Below, piece by piece: positions 10,549-19,981 of a DNA stretch of 64,000 nucleotides. Below the pieces are notes generated by a model. The model was not told the origin of the DNA. It ran no database searches and was given only the letters and a program-made list of their open reading frames with translations. Made by a program: the position numbers and the translations under genes. Positions within the stretch are counted from its first letter, which is position 1; each line of letters starts with the position of its first letter. Origin of the DNA: Gammaproteobacteria bacterium 13_2_20CM_66_19 (GTDB taxonomy: Bacteria; Pseudomonadota; Gammaproteobacteria; Steroidobacterales; Steroidobacteraceae); assembly GCA_001914695.1 (NCBI GenBank), contig MNCZ01000086.1:1-64000 (forward strand), written 5' to 3'.

Positions 10549-11646
10549 ATGAGTCCCAAAGCCTCGCCGGACGCCGTGCGCGCCGCCCTGGACGCGTACG
10601 TAGACCCGTATCTGCAGGACACTCTGGGCGCCGCGCAGGCGGTGCGCGAGGTGCGCGAGGACGGCGAGGGCTTCCGCGCGCGCATCGCGCTCGGTTTTCC
10701 GGTCGGCGGGTACCAGGCGGAGCTCGCCGCCGCGCTGGTCGGGCACCTCGCCGCGGCGGGGATAGCCGCCCCGCTCACCGTCGACCTGGAGTCCGACATT
10801 CGCGCCCACGCCGTGCAGCGCAGTCTCAAGCCGCTCGGCGAGATCCGCAATATCGTCGCGGTCGCCTCCGGCAAAGGAGGAGTCGGCAAGTCCACGGTCG
10901 CCGTGAATCTCGCGCTCGCGTGGCGCGCCCAGGGCGCGCGGGTCGGAGTGCTCGACGCCGACATCTACGGGCCCAGCCAGCCTCTCATGCTCGGCCTTGC
11001 CGGGCAGCGTCCGACCACGGCCGACGGCCAGCACCTGCGCCCGCTCGCGGCTCACGGCGTGACCGCCATGTCGATAGGTTTCCTGGTGGATGCCGAGCAG
11101 CCGATGGTGTGGCGCGGGCCCATGGTGACCCAGGCTCTCACGCAGCTGCTCGAGCAGACCGAGTGGGGGGCGCTGGATTACCTCGTCGTCGACATGCCTC
11201 CCGGCACCGGCGACATTCAGCTGACGCTCGCGCAGCGAGTGCCGGTCGCGGGAGCCGTCATCGTGACGACTCCCCAGGACATCGCGCTCGCCGATGCCCG
11301 CAAGGGGCTGAAGATGTTCGAGAAGGTTGCGGTGCCGGTGCTCGGCATCGTCGAGAACATGAGCGTGCACATCTGCTCGAGCTGCGGGCACAGCGAGCAC
11401 ATCTTCGGCTCCGGCGGCGGCGCGCGCATGGCCGGGGACTACGGCGTGAGGCTGCTCGGGGAGCTGCCGCTCGATGCGAGAATCCGTGAGGAGGCCGACG
11501 GCGGCACGCCGACGGTCGTTGCGGCCCCGGACGCGCCGCGAGCCCGGCCGTACTTCGAGATGGCCCGCCGCACGGCCGCCGCGCTCGCGCGGCGCGCGCG
11601 CGATCGCAGCGGCGGGTTTCCCAAGATCGTGGTCGAGGAGACCTGA
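10549..11646 (+). CDS. mrp: Mrp/ApbC iron-sulfur cluster carrier ATPase
   Basis: This P-loop ATPase carries [4Fe-4S] clusters to apoproteins. It has an N-terminal MIP18/DUF59-like domain (1-85), the deviant Walker A GKGGVGKS (108-115), the Mrp signature around VVDMPPGTGD (214-222), and the bridging cysteines C276 and C279 (CSSC) that bind the cluster at the dimer interface. The length from the ATG at 10549 is 365 residues, normal for the family. An in-frame GTG lies three codons upstream (10540), and neither start has a strong Shine-Dalgarno. It is divergent from the HEAT-kinase gene. In many gammaproteobacteria it is directly divergent from metG and followed by dcd, as it nearly is here. Confidence 0.95.
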   Translation: MSPKASPDAVRAALDAYVDPYLQDTLGAAQAVREVREDGEGFRARIALGFPVGGYQAELAAALVGHLAAAGIAAPLTVDLESDIRAHAVQRSLKPLGEIRNIVAVASGKGGVGKSTVAVNLALAWRAQGARVGVLDADIYGPSQPLMLGLAGQRPTTADGQHLRPLAAHGVTAMSIGFLVDAEQPMVWRGPMVTQALTQLLEQTEWGALDYLVVDMPPGTGDIQLTLAQRVPVAGAVIVTTPQDIALADARKGLKMFEKVAVPVLGIVENMSVHICSSCGHSEHIFGSGGGARMAGDYGVRLLGELPLDARIREEADGGTPTVVAAPDAPRARPYFEMARRTAAALARRARDRSGGFPKIVVEET

Positions 11647-11787
11647 AGCGGCCGATCGACTCCAGCTCACACTCGGCCGGCGCACTCAGCCGGTCACTCG
11701 CATACCCCAAGCGCGCTGGAATAGCGGTTCGTCTGGCGCCGGTCGACTGCCATAGTCTCTAGTCTCTTAGAGTTCATCAGCAGCAAT

Positions 11788-11816
11788 TTGAACGCGCGGT
11801 CAGGCGAGCGTAAGAT
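11788..11816 (+). promoter_or_regulatory. Predicted sigma70 promoter of the toxin-antitoxin operon
   Basis: TTGAAC (11788-11793) and TAAGAT (11811-11816) are separated by exactly 17 bases. They match the -35 and -10 consensus with few mismatches. Transcription would begin near 11823, inside the palindrome that follows. Confidence 0.6.
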
Positions 11817-11834
11817 GGCTATGCGGATAGCCAT
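11815..11834. promoter_or_regulatory. Perfect palindrome, likely antitoxin operator
   Basis: ATGGCTAT-GCGG-ATAGCCAT is a perfect inverted repeat with 8-base arms and a 4-base centre. It overlaps the end of the predicted -10 box and the likely transcription start, which is where Phd/YefM-family antitoxins bind to repress their own operons. Confidence 0.6.
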
Positions 11835-11856
11835 GTCACATCGTGGAGATGCCGTG

Positions 11857-12168
11857 ATGAAGGAGCGCGAGTATTCGGTGGCCGAGGCGCGCGACAACCT
11901 GCCTTCGCTCGTGCACGAGGCCGAGCGGGGCCGCCCGGTCCGTATCACCCGGCGCGGCAAGCGCGCGGCGGTGCTCATCTCCGAGGCTGAATTTCGCCGC
12001 TCGCATCGCGCGAGCGGGCGGGGCCTCGGCGATGCCATCCTCGCCTGGCGCTCGCGCTACGGTGGCGTGGAGTTGAGCGATCAGGAGGTCGGCGGCTGGC
12101 GGGCGCGCGGCAATGCGGGCATTCCGGACCTCTCCGACCGCGCCCCGCGTGATCGCCCTCGTTCATGA
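11857..12168 (+). CDS. vapB: Phd/YefM-family (VapB-type) antitoxin
   Basis: This is the DNA-binding antitoxin of a type II toxin-antitoxin pair. Its 103 residues carry the PhdYefM fold near the N-terminus (EYSVAEARDNLPSLVHEAE, then PVRITRRGKRAAVLISEAEF). The C-terminal part (about 55-103) is predicted toxin-wrapping and contains AILAWRSRYGG and two further Trp/Arg-rich patches. I chose the ATG at 11857 because GGAG lies 8 bases upstream (11845-11848) and the conserved domain starts at once. Longer in-frame starts would lie inside the promoter and operator. It overlaps the toxin gene by four bases (ATGA), the usual translational coupling. The pair sits between mrp and dcd, which are usually closer together, so it is probably an insertion. 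Confidence 0.88.
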   Translation: MKEREYSVAEARDNLPSLVHEAERGRPVRITRRGKRAAVLISEAEFRRSHRASGRGLGDAILAWRSRYGGVELSDQEVGGWRARGNAGIPDLSDRAPRDRPRS

Positions 12169-12578
12169 TCTTCCTCGTTGATACGAACACGTTTTGCGAG
12201 GCCGCGAAGGTCGAGCCGAACCGGCGGGTGCTCTCGCGCCTTGTGGCGCGGCAATTCGACTGGGCCACCAGCGCGACCGCGTGGGAGGAGTTCACCGCGG
12301 GGATCGGAGTTCTTCCTCGATCCGAGCGCCGGAGCAAGCTCCAGGCCTATCGCGACAGTCTTATCGACGGCGGAATCGAGGTGCTGCCGTTCGATCTTGC
12401 CGCCGCCGAGTGGATGGGGACCGAGCGGGCGCGGTTGCGCAAGAAGGGCGTCACGCCGGCGTACCGGGACGCCCAGATCGCAGCGGTCGCCGCGACGCGC
12501 AAGCTCATCGTCGTCACGCGCAATGTCCGTGATTTTCGCGCGTTCAGCGGGGTGCGCGTGCAAAACTGGTTCGGCTGA
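12165..12578 (+). CDS. vapC: PIN-domain RNase toxin (VapC/FitB type)
   Basis: This is a magnesium-dependent ribonuclease toxin that would block translation when freed from its antitoxin. Its 137 residues form one PIN domain. Acidic residues in the family's positions are Asp6 (LVDTN), Glu41 or Glu42 (AWEEF), Asp102 ([10 protein letters not shown]) and Asp123 in TRNVRDF, with Asn120 alongside. The active site therefore looks complete. The start codon overlaps the antitoxin stop. The motif TRNVRDF and the tail VRVQNWF are typical of the FitB-like branch. The RNA target cannot be told from sequence. Confidence 0.9.
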   Translation: MIFLVDTNTFCEAAKVEPNRRVLSRLVARQFDWATSATAWEEFTAGIGVLPRSERRSKLQAYRDSLIDGGIEVLPFDLAAAEWMGTERARLRKKGVTPAYRDAQIAAVAATRKLIVVTRNVRDFRAFSGVRVQNWFG

Positions 12579-12613
12579 AGCATGGCAAGATCCGCGCCGC
12601 GGCAGGAGAAGCG

Positions 12614-13180
12614 ATGAGTATCAAGTCCGACAACTGGATCCGCCGCATGGCGCGCGAGCAGCGCATGATCGAGCCCTTCGAGGCGGGGCAGGTGCGCGAG
12701 GTGAACGGTCACCGGATCGTCTCCTACGGTACTTCCAGCTACGGTTACGACGTGCGCTGCGCGGACGAGTTCAAGATCTTCACCAACATCAACTCGACGA
12801 TCGTCGATCCGAAGAATTTCGACGCGAAGAGCTTCGTCGATTTCCGCGGCGATGTGTGCATCGTTCCGCCTAACTCCTTTGCGCTCGCGCGAACTGTCGA
12901 GTACTTCCGCATCCCGCGCAACGTACTCGTGGTGGCAGTTGGAAAAAGCTCATATGCGCGCTGCGGTATTGTGTGCAATGTAACGCCCTTGGAGCCGGAG
13001 TGGGAAGGCAACGTCACGCTCGAGTTTTCCAACACGACACCGCTGCCCGCCAAGATCTACGCCAACGAAGGCGTCGCGCAGATGTTGTTCTTCGAGTCCG
13101 ACGAGGTGTGCTCGACGTCCTACAAGGACCGCGGTGGCAAGTACCAGGGCCAGCGGGGGGTCACGCTGCCGAAGACCTAG
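12614..13180 (+). CDS. dcd: dCTP deaminase
   Basis: This enzyme converts dCTP to dUTP and ammonia, feeding dTMP synthesis. At 188 residues it has the normal length of the trimeric family. Recognisable blocks are SSYGYDVRC (41-49), GKSSYARCG (about 108-116) and [16 protein letters not shown] (about 123-138), which holds the catalytic Glu and substrate-binding residues. The end, [14 protein letters not shown], is the conserved nucleotide-contacting tail. An AGGAG lies about 6 bases before the ATG. Its presence downstream of mrp matches the usual metG/mrp/dcd neighbourhood. Confidence 0.97.
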   Translation: MSIKSDNWIRRMAREQRMIEPFEAGQVREVNGHRIVSYGTSSYGYDVRCADEFKIFTNINSTIVDPKNFDAKSFVDFRGDVCIVPPNSFALARTVEYFRIPRNVLVVAVGKSSYARCGIVCNVTPLEPEWEGNVTLEFSNTTPLPAKIYANEGVAQMLFFESDEVCSTSYKDRGGKYQGQRGVTLPKT

Positions 13181-13509
13181 GGCGATAAGCCCGCAGCGCG
13201 CCGCGCACGTTTGAGCGCTTCACATGGTGCGATAGGTTGTCGGCTCTGAACGGCCGTGTTCCCAGCGCTGAGGGAGCCGGATATCGAACCTATTTTTGCA
13301 GATAGTTGCGCCCGCGCGTAAGTGTTGCGCTCTGTGGGGTTGCAGTGCAGGTCTAGGGAAATCAAGGTCTTGTGGTCTCACCCGGGCTGGCAGCGTGACG
13401 CGAATACTTACACGCAGGCGGAACTATCGCGCAAAGCAGGTCTCGCGCTGCCCGCGGCGGTCCGCCGCCGCCGGGCGACCCGCATCGCCGAACCGTTGCC
13501 GATTCGGGG
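13181..13509. other. Intergenic stretch between convergent genes
   Basis: This 329-base gap separates dcd from the DUF6544-like gene, which face each other. I see no gene. Short open frames lack motifs. The notable element is GCGGCGG-T-CCGCCGC at 13454-13468, which could add to a terminator hairpin, but no run of T follows. A tRNA-like T-arm sequence at its right edge belongs to the end of the neighbouring coding sequence. Confidence 0.5.
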
Positions 13510-14040
13510 CTACCGGGACTCGAACCGATAGTCGGCATGGAGCAGCTCTCCCCTCCAGGCCGCCCGCCATTCGTGCGCGTCGTACCAGCCAACCTCGCCG
13601 AAGGTGGGAATACGCATCCCCGCTCGCCGTTCGTAGCGGGCGAAGCGGCCTTCCCACGGCTCCGGCTGGTACGCGTTACCGATCCGCCGGTACCGTGACG
13701 GAGTATAGATGCCCGTTACCTCACCGCTGTCGTTGAAGCGGAACTCGAGCGACACCGTCAGCCCGCGGTCCGTGAGCGTCGCGAGCGCTGCGTGATCGCT
13801 GATGGCGCTCCAGTGCACACCGCAAGCGGGCAGCAGGGCGGTCGGATACCACGCCGCCTCGGCGAGGAATCGATGCAAAGCGGCAGCATTCAATTCCGCT
13901 ACGCCGGTATCGGCGGCGATCGGCAAGACCGACATCAGGCTCACCCGTCCAGAGCCCTCGCCGCCGAGGTATGCATCGAGAATGCGCAGGTGCAGGGCGA
14001 GCGGCGTGCGTACGGTCGCATTCCAGAGAAAGCCGGGCAC
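13510..14040 (-). CDS. DUF6544/DUF6920-like protein, probably frameshifted near its N-terminus
   Basis: The function is unknown. The frame carries family-like blocks: GFLWNATV, RFLAEAAWYPTALLP, TVSLEFRFNDSGE, EPWEGRFARYE and GMRIPTFGEVGW. The in-frame start at 14040 is a GTG in the middle of the conserved domain. Upstream of it the frame still reads ARWLAFTAQHQVAPT, which fits the family, until a stop near 14130. A second frame from 14191 supplies the expected N-terminal hydrophobic segment (MIALLVVALAACAVTVLWLF). Removing one G from the GGGG run at 14113-14116 (minus strand) joins the two into about 226 residues. The gene is therefore either a recent pseudogene or carries a one-base sequence error. 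Confidence 0.7.
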   Translation of the reverse strand: MPGFLWNATVRTPLALHLRILDAYLGGEGSGRVSLMSVLPIAADTGVAELNAAALHRFLAEAAWYPTALLPACGVHWSAISDHAALATLTDRGLTVSLEFRFNDSGEVTGIYTPSRYRRIGNAYQPEPWEGRFARYERRAGMRIPTFGEVGWYDAHEWRAAWRGELLHADYRFESR

Positions 14041-14221
14041 CGTCGGTGCGACCTGGTGTTGGGCTGTGAAGGCGAGCCACCGCGCGCTGCGCGTGTCTGC
14101 GCTCCCGGCGGGCCCCGAACAGCCAAAGGACTGTCACCGCGCATGCGGCCAGCGCAACGACGAGCAAGGCGATCATCGGCCGCGCTGTCACATGAACCCC
14201 CGCAGCAACCGCGCCGGGGCG

Positions 14222-14989
14222 TCACTCGCGCCTGAGGCTCCGGATCTCCATGGTCCACTGCACGTCATCGCCGCGCTTCTGCTCGACGCGTATCGGGATG
14301 TAGCCGCGCCCGGGCGCGCACCAGTAGCGGTTGACGTGGGGTGAGTTCGCGCGGTGGCTGCGGTAGATGACGGTCGGTACCTCGCCGAACGGAGTTTTGA
14401 GCGTCTCCTTGCCCTCGCGGACGTAGCTGTATTCGCGCACGCTGTTCTTGTCGAGCAGCTCGAAGCGCTCCGGAGTGTGTCCGCGCAGCAGCTCGACCAT
14501 CAGGGCCACCTGCACCGAGGCTTCGTCCTGGACCCCCGGCGTGAGCGGCAGATCGACCGGTGCGTCCTCGTAGACGCCCGTGACGCGGCGCTTCTCCCAG
14601 TCGTACTCGACGTCCACCTTGCGCCTCGTCGAGCCCGTGCCGTCGTCGCCCTTGTAGCTCAGGGGCTCGACGTTCGCGGCCGTTAGCTTCAGCACGCTCA
14701 CGGTTTTGGGGCGCTCCGAGAGCAGCCGGCCGAGGCCGCGCGGCTCGCTCCTCGAGCTGTACGTCCAGGTGTCGCCGGTTCTCTCGAGCTTGAGGCGCGA
14801 CTCCGCCACCGTCATGCCGTGCCAGATCCAGGTGTAGCTCGCCTCGAAGGGCTGGAGCTCGTCGGCGCCCGCGGTTGCGCTCATGAGCAGCGCCGAGAGC
14901 GCGGCGGCCAGCGCCAGTGCGCCGCGCGGTGCGCGGCGCGCGCGGTCGCACGTCTTGGGGCGGCTCTCGTCAACTGCGCGGTGTGGCAC
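14222..14989 (-). CDS. DUF3108 family secreted protein
   Basis: This is a predicted periplasmic protein of unknown function, 255 residues. It has a long basic N-terminus, a hydrophobic segment (about 25-38) and a cleavage-like ATAGA-DEL. The mature part is beta-rich with the DUF3108 pattern: LQPFEASYTWIWHGMTVAES near 45-64, EYSYVREGKETLKTPFGEVPT near 195-215, and a tryptophan-containing end. The start is GTG at 14989, supported by GGAGG 6 bases upstream. It overlaps the end of purN by 20 bases, so translation is probably coupled. DUF3108 genes beside purN-purM recur in this group of bacteria, but the link with purine synthesis is not understood. Confidence 0.88.
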   Translation of the reverse strand: MPHRAVDESRPKTCDRARRAPRGALALAAALSALLMSATAGADELQPFEASYTWIWHGMTVAESRLKLERTGDTWTYSSRSEPRGLGRLLSERPKTVSVLKLTAANVEPLSYKGDDGTGSTRRKVDVEYDWEKRRVTGVYEDAPVDLPLTPGVQDEASVQVALMVELLRGHTPERFELLDKNSVREYSYVREGKETLKTPFGEVPTVIYRSHRANSPHVNRYWCAPGRGYIPIRVEQKRGDDVQWTMEIRSLRRE

Positions 14990-15641
14990 GGAAGTCCTCC
15001 ACGATCGGCGTGTCCAGGCGCCGCCCGTCGAGCCAGGCGGCGCCGTCGCGCCACACGAGGCGCCGCTCCGCGAACCACCCGAGCACGCGCGGATAGATGA
15101 TGTGCTCGGTGGCCTGAACGCGCGCTGACAGCGTCGCTTCGGTGTCGCCGGGCATCACCGCCACCCGGGACTGCAGCACGACGGGCCCCGCATCGAGCTC
15201 AGCGGTGACGAAGTGCACGCTGGCGCCGTGCACGGTGTCGTGCGCCTCGAGCACGCGCCGGTGAGTGTGCAGGCCCCGGTATCCGGGCAGGAGCGAGGGG
15301 TGAATGTTGAACATTCTGCCGACATAACGCGCGACGAACGGCCCCGACAGAATGCGCATGAAGCCTGCCAGCGCGATCACGTCGCACCCGTGCGCCTCGA
15401 GAACCGCCGCGAGCGATACCTCGAGCGCCGCGCCGCCGGCGCTCTCCGCGGACTTCAGCACGGCGGTCTCCAGCCCCAGCTCGCGCGCGCCCGCGAGGCC
15501 CGGCGCGTCGGCCCGGTCGGAGATCACCACGGCGACCCGCGCGGCGATGTGGCCCGCGAGGCACTCGCGCGCGATCGCCATCAGGTTCGAGCCGCGGCCG
15601 GAGATGAGAATCGCTGCCTCGAGCGGCGCGCGCGTGCTCAT
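14970..15641 (-). CDS. purN: Phosphoribosylglycinamide formyltransferase (GAR transformylase 1)
   Basis: This enzyme transfers the formyl group from 10-formyltetrahydrofolate to GAR, the third step of purine synthesis. Its 223 residues include the phosphate loop SGRGSNL (14-20), the active-site Asn-His pair in [13 protein letters not shown] (about 111-123) and the catalytic Asp in AELDAGPVV (about 146-154). The start overlaps the purM stop by four bases (ATGA), so purM-purN-DUF3108 form one operon read on the minus strand. The length and motifs are normal. Confidence 0.96.
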   Translation of the reverse strand: MSTRAPLEAAILISGRGSNLMAIARECLAGHIAARVAVVISDRADAPGLAGARELGLETAVLKSAESAGGAALEVSLAAVLEAHGCDVIALAGFMRILSGPFVARYVGRMFNIHPSLLPGYRGLHTHRRVLEAHDTVHGASVHFVTAELDAGPVVLQSRVAVMPGDTEATLSARVQATEHIIYPRVLGWFAERRLVWRDGAAWLDGRRLDTPIVEDFRATPRS

Positions 15642-16669
15642 GCGTGGATAACGACGCCCCGCGCGCCGGCGCGCACCTCGCCGACGATCGTCGCGGTCTC
15701 GGCCCGTGCAGCGAGAAACTTCACCGCCGCCGCCGCATGCTCGGGCGGCACGATGACCACCATGCCGAGCCCACAGTTGAAGGTACGGTACATCTCGGCG
15801 GACTCGATGCTTCCCGCCTTCTGCAGCCAGTCGAACACCGGGTCGCGCTGCCAGTTGCGCCGCTCGAGCACGGCCTCCAGGCCTTCCGGCAGCACCCGCG
15901 GGATGTTGTCGGTCAGGCCCCCGCCGGTGATGTGCGCGAGCGCGTGCACCGGCATGGCACGTACGAGCGCGAGCAGAGCCTTCACGTAGATCCGCGTCGG
16001 CGCGAGCAGCCGGTCGAAGAGCTTGCTTCCGGCGAGCGTAGTCGTGGGCGTGGCGCCCGCGGCCGCCACGAGCTTGCGGATGAGAGAATAGCCGTTGGAA
16101 TGAGGCCCGGAGGAGGCGAGCCCGATGATCGCATCGCCGGCGCGCGTGCGCGTACCGTCGATGATCGCATCCTTCTCGACCACGCCGACGCAGAATCCGG
16201 CGAGATCGTAGTCATCGCCCGAGTACATGCCGGGCATCTCCGCCGTCTCGCCGCCCACGAGCGCCGCACCCGCCTGCACGCAGCCCTCGACGATTCCGCG
16301 CACCACCGCCTCGGCGACCGGCACGCGCAGCTTCCCGGTGGCGTAGTAGTCGAGGAAGAACAGCGGCTCGGCTCCCTGCACCACGACGTCGTTCGCGCAC
16401 ATCGCCACCAGGTCGATCCCGATGGTGTCGTGCCGGCCGCTTTCGATGGCGAGACGCAGCTTCGTGCCTACGCCGTCGGTGCTCGAGACCAGCACCGGCT
16501 GGCGGTAGCCGGACGGCAGCTCGACCAGGGCACCGAAGCCGCCGATGCCGGCGAGCACTTCGCGGCGCTGCGCACGCTGCACCAGCGGTTTGATTCGCTC
16601 GACCAGCTCATCGCCGGCGTCGATGTCGACGCCGGCATCGCGATAGGTGAGACGCGGGCCTTCTGTCAT
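15638..16669 (-). CDS. purM: Phosphoribosylformylglycinamidine cyclo-ligase (AIR synthetase)
   Basis: This enzyme closes the imidazole ring of the purine precursor, using ATP to turn FGAM into AIR. Its 343 residues match the family. Recognisable are the N-terminal [26 protein letters not shown] (ATP/metal loop, about 63-71), [11 protein letters not shown] (about 139-149) and the C-terminal [12 protein letters not shown]. The ATG at 16669 is chosen because the conserved TYRDAGVD starts nine residues later. A much longer in-frame extension has no family match. It is divergent from the DUF2066 gene, with about 95 bases between the starts that must hold both promoters. Confidence 0.97.
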   Translation of the reverse strand: MTEGPRLTYRDAGVDIDAGDELVERIKPLVQRAQRREVLAGIGGFGALVELPSGYRQPVLVSSTDGVGTKLRLAIESGRHDTIGIDLVAMCANDVVVQGAEPLFFLDYYATGKLRVPVAEAVVRGIVEGCVQAGAALVGGETAEMPGMYSGDDYDLAGFCVGVVEKDAIIDGTRTRAGDAIIGLASSGPHSNGYSLIRKLVAAAGATPTTTLAGSKLFDRLLAPTRIYVKALLALVRAMPVHALAHITGGGLTDNIPRVLPEGLEAVLERRNWQRDPVFDWLQKAGSIESAEMYRTFNCGLGMVVIVPPEHAAAAVKFLAARAETATIVGEVRAGARGVVIHA

Positions 16670-16764
16670 GAGTCTTGAAGCGTTCGCGGCGGGCCGCCGT
16701 CTGTCACGGGCGCGTATGGTATTGTACCTGCCGCTTCGCGCTGTTGCGCGGATCGATCCAGACA

Positions 16765-17748
16765 ATGTCGCAATCGGGCCCAGCTTCAACCACCGCGAAG
16801 CACCGCGCGCGCGCGTTTCTCGTGAGCCTGTGCGCGCTCGCCGGCGCGCTGCCGTTGCCGTGTCTCGCGGGAAGGGTGGTGCGGGTTTACGAAGTCGCCG
16901 TCGAAGGCCAGTCCGCCGCCGCGGTGCAGGACGCCATGCGGCAGGCGCTGGTGCGCGCAACCGGCCGGCGCGAATCCGCCAACGACCCGGCGCTCGCGAG
17001 CGTGGTGGCCGAGGCGTCGCGCTACGTCAAGGGCTATGCGGTCGGGCCGCGCGGGGAATCGCAGGTGGTGTTCGACGGCGCTGCCGTCGATCAGGCGATC
17101 ACTGCGGCGGGGCGCGGCATCTGGGACCGCGAGCGGCCGTTCACGCTCGTGGTGCTCATCCCGCCGCGCCCGCGTGCCGCCGAGGATGCCGCGCGCGCCG
17201 AGCTCGAGCGCGTCGCGGCCGAGCGCGGTCTGCCGATCAGCCTGCTGCCGCTCGCGGTCGTCGGTACGGACGGTAACCTGCTCGCGCCGCCGGCGATACT
17301 CGAGTCCGCGCAACGCTACGGTGGCGATCAGGTCCTCATCGGTCGCGGCGATCCCAACGCTCCCGACACCGACCTCCAGTGGACGCTGTACACGCGCTCG
17401 GCGAGCGAGGGTTGGAATGGCCCGCTCGCCGCGGGTATCGATCACACGGTCGACCTGCTCTCGCCGCAGCAGGGCGGCTCGCTCGCGCAGGCGGAAGCGA
17501 CCACGAGGGTGCGAATCGAGGGGGTGGCGGGACTCGCCGACTACGCCGCCGTGCAGCGGCTGCTCGAGAGCGTTCCGGGCGTGCGCCGTGCCAACATCGC
17601 GGCGGCCGACGCCAACAGCGCCGCCTTCGATGTGACCGTACGCGGCGGCGCCGCCGGGCTCGTGGAGGCGCTGGCGGGCTCGACGCGGCTCACTCGTGTC
17701 AGCGCCGACGGGGCGCCGCCTGCGTACCGCTACCAGCCCCGCGGCTGA
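16765..17748 (+). CDS. DUF2066 family secreted protein
   Basis: This is a 327-residue protein of unknown function found next to purM and hda in many gammaproteobacteria. A signal peptide spans about residues 10-34 ([19 protein letters not shown]). The mature part starts with the family block [20 protein letters not shown], followed by a repeated alpha/beta region. The ATG at 16765 leaves a proper signal peptide. A longer frame starting at 16675 would place 30 extra residues before it. It heads a plus-strand run with a phosphatidyltransferase and hda. Confidence 0.85.
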   Translation: MSQSGPASTTAKHRARAFLVSLCALAGALPLPCLAGRVVRVYEVAVEGQSAAAVQDAMRQALVRATGRRESANDPALASVVAEASRYVKGYAVGPRGESQVVFDGAAVDQAITAAGRGIWDRERPFTLVVLIPPRPRAAEDAARAELERVAAERGLPISLLPLAVVGTDGNLLAPPAILESAQRYGGDQVLIGRGDPNAPDTDLQWTLYTRSASEGWNGPLAAGIDHTVDLLSPQQGGSLAQAEATTRVRIEGVAGLADYAAVQRLLESVPGVRRANIAAADANSAAFDVTVRGGAAGLVEALAGSTRLTRVSADGAPPAYRYQPRG

Positions 17749-17783
17749 AGATCGCGCGCGCCCTCCCGACACCGAAGCCGATC

Positions 17784-18335
17784 GTGCGTCACCTGCCGAA
17801 CCTGATCTGTCTGATCCGCCTGGCGCTGATCTGGCCGATCGTCGTCACGCTGCACGCCGGCCGCCACGTGCCCGCGCTCGTATTGTTCATGGCGGCGGCC
17901 GTATCGGACGGACTCGACGGCTATCTGGCCAAGCGCTTCAACTGGACATCCGAGCTCGGCAAGATCCTCGATCCGGCGGCCGACAAGCTGCTGCTGGTCA
18001 CGGTGTTCGTCGAGTGCGCGTGGCTCGGCCTCACTCCCTGGTGGCTGACGGCGGCCGTCGTCGCGCGGGATGTGCTGATCGGGCTCGGCGCGTTGACCTT
18101 TCGGCTCTGGTTCGGGCCGCTGCGCGGTCGGCCGACGCCGATCAGCAAGCTGAACACCGGTGCGCAGCTCGCTTACGTGATGCTGGTGCTGCTCAACGCC
18201 GCCACCGGGATGCCGCCACGCGAGCTGCTCGATGCCGGCGCGCTGCTCACGTTCGCGACCACTGCGGTGTCCGGGGTGCACTACGTGCTCACCTTCACGC
18301 GCCGCGCCTGGGTGCAGGCCGTGCGCCCCTCGTAG
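17784..18335 (+). CDS. CDP-alcohol phosphatidyltransferase family membrane protein
   Basis: This integral membrane enzyme transfers a phosphatidyl group from a CDP-linked lipid to an alcohol. Its 183 residues carry several transmembrane helices. The catalytic motif is D-G-x2-A-x(n)-G-x3-D-x3-D, with DGYLAKRF followed by GKILDPAADK at about 40-65. The start is GTG at 17784, 35 bases after the previous stop. The size fits phosphatidylglycerophosphate synthase (PgsA), but family members with other alcohols look alike, so I give no symbol. In Pseudomonas and many relatives a PerM-type permease occupies this place between DUF2066 and hda. Confidence 0.85.
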   Translation: MRHLPNLICLIRLALIWPIVVTLHAGRHVPALVLFMAAAVSDGLDGYLAKRFNWTSELGKILDPAADKLLLVTVFVECAWLGLTPWWLTAAVVARDVLIGLGALTFRLWFGPLRGRPTPISKLNTGAQLAYVMLVLLNAATGMPPRELLDAGALLTFATTAVSGVHYVLTFTRRAWVQAVRPS

Positions 18336-18347
18336 ACACTCGCGCCG

Positions 18348-19977
<1,630 letters not shown>

Positions 19978-19981
19978 ATCG

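Noticed and set aside
13508-13526. tRNA T-arm-like sequence on the minus strand (GGTTCGAGTCCCGGTAGCC)
   Set aside because: The T-stem does not pair fully, no anticodon or D arm is found next to it, and the bases are the last codons and stop of the DUF6544-like gene.
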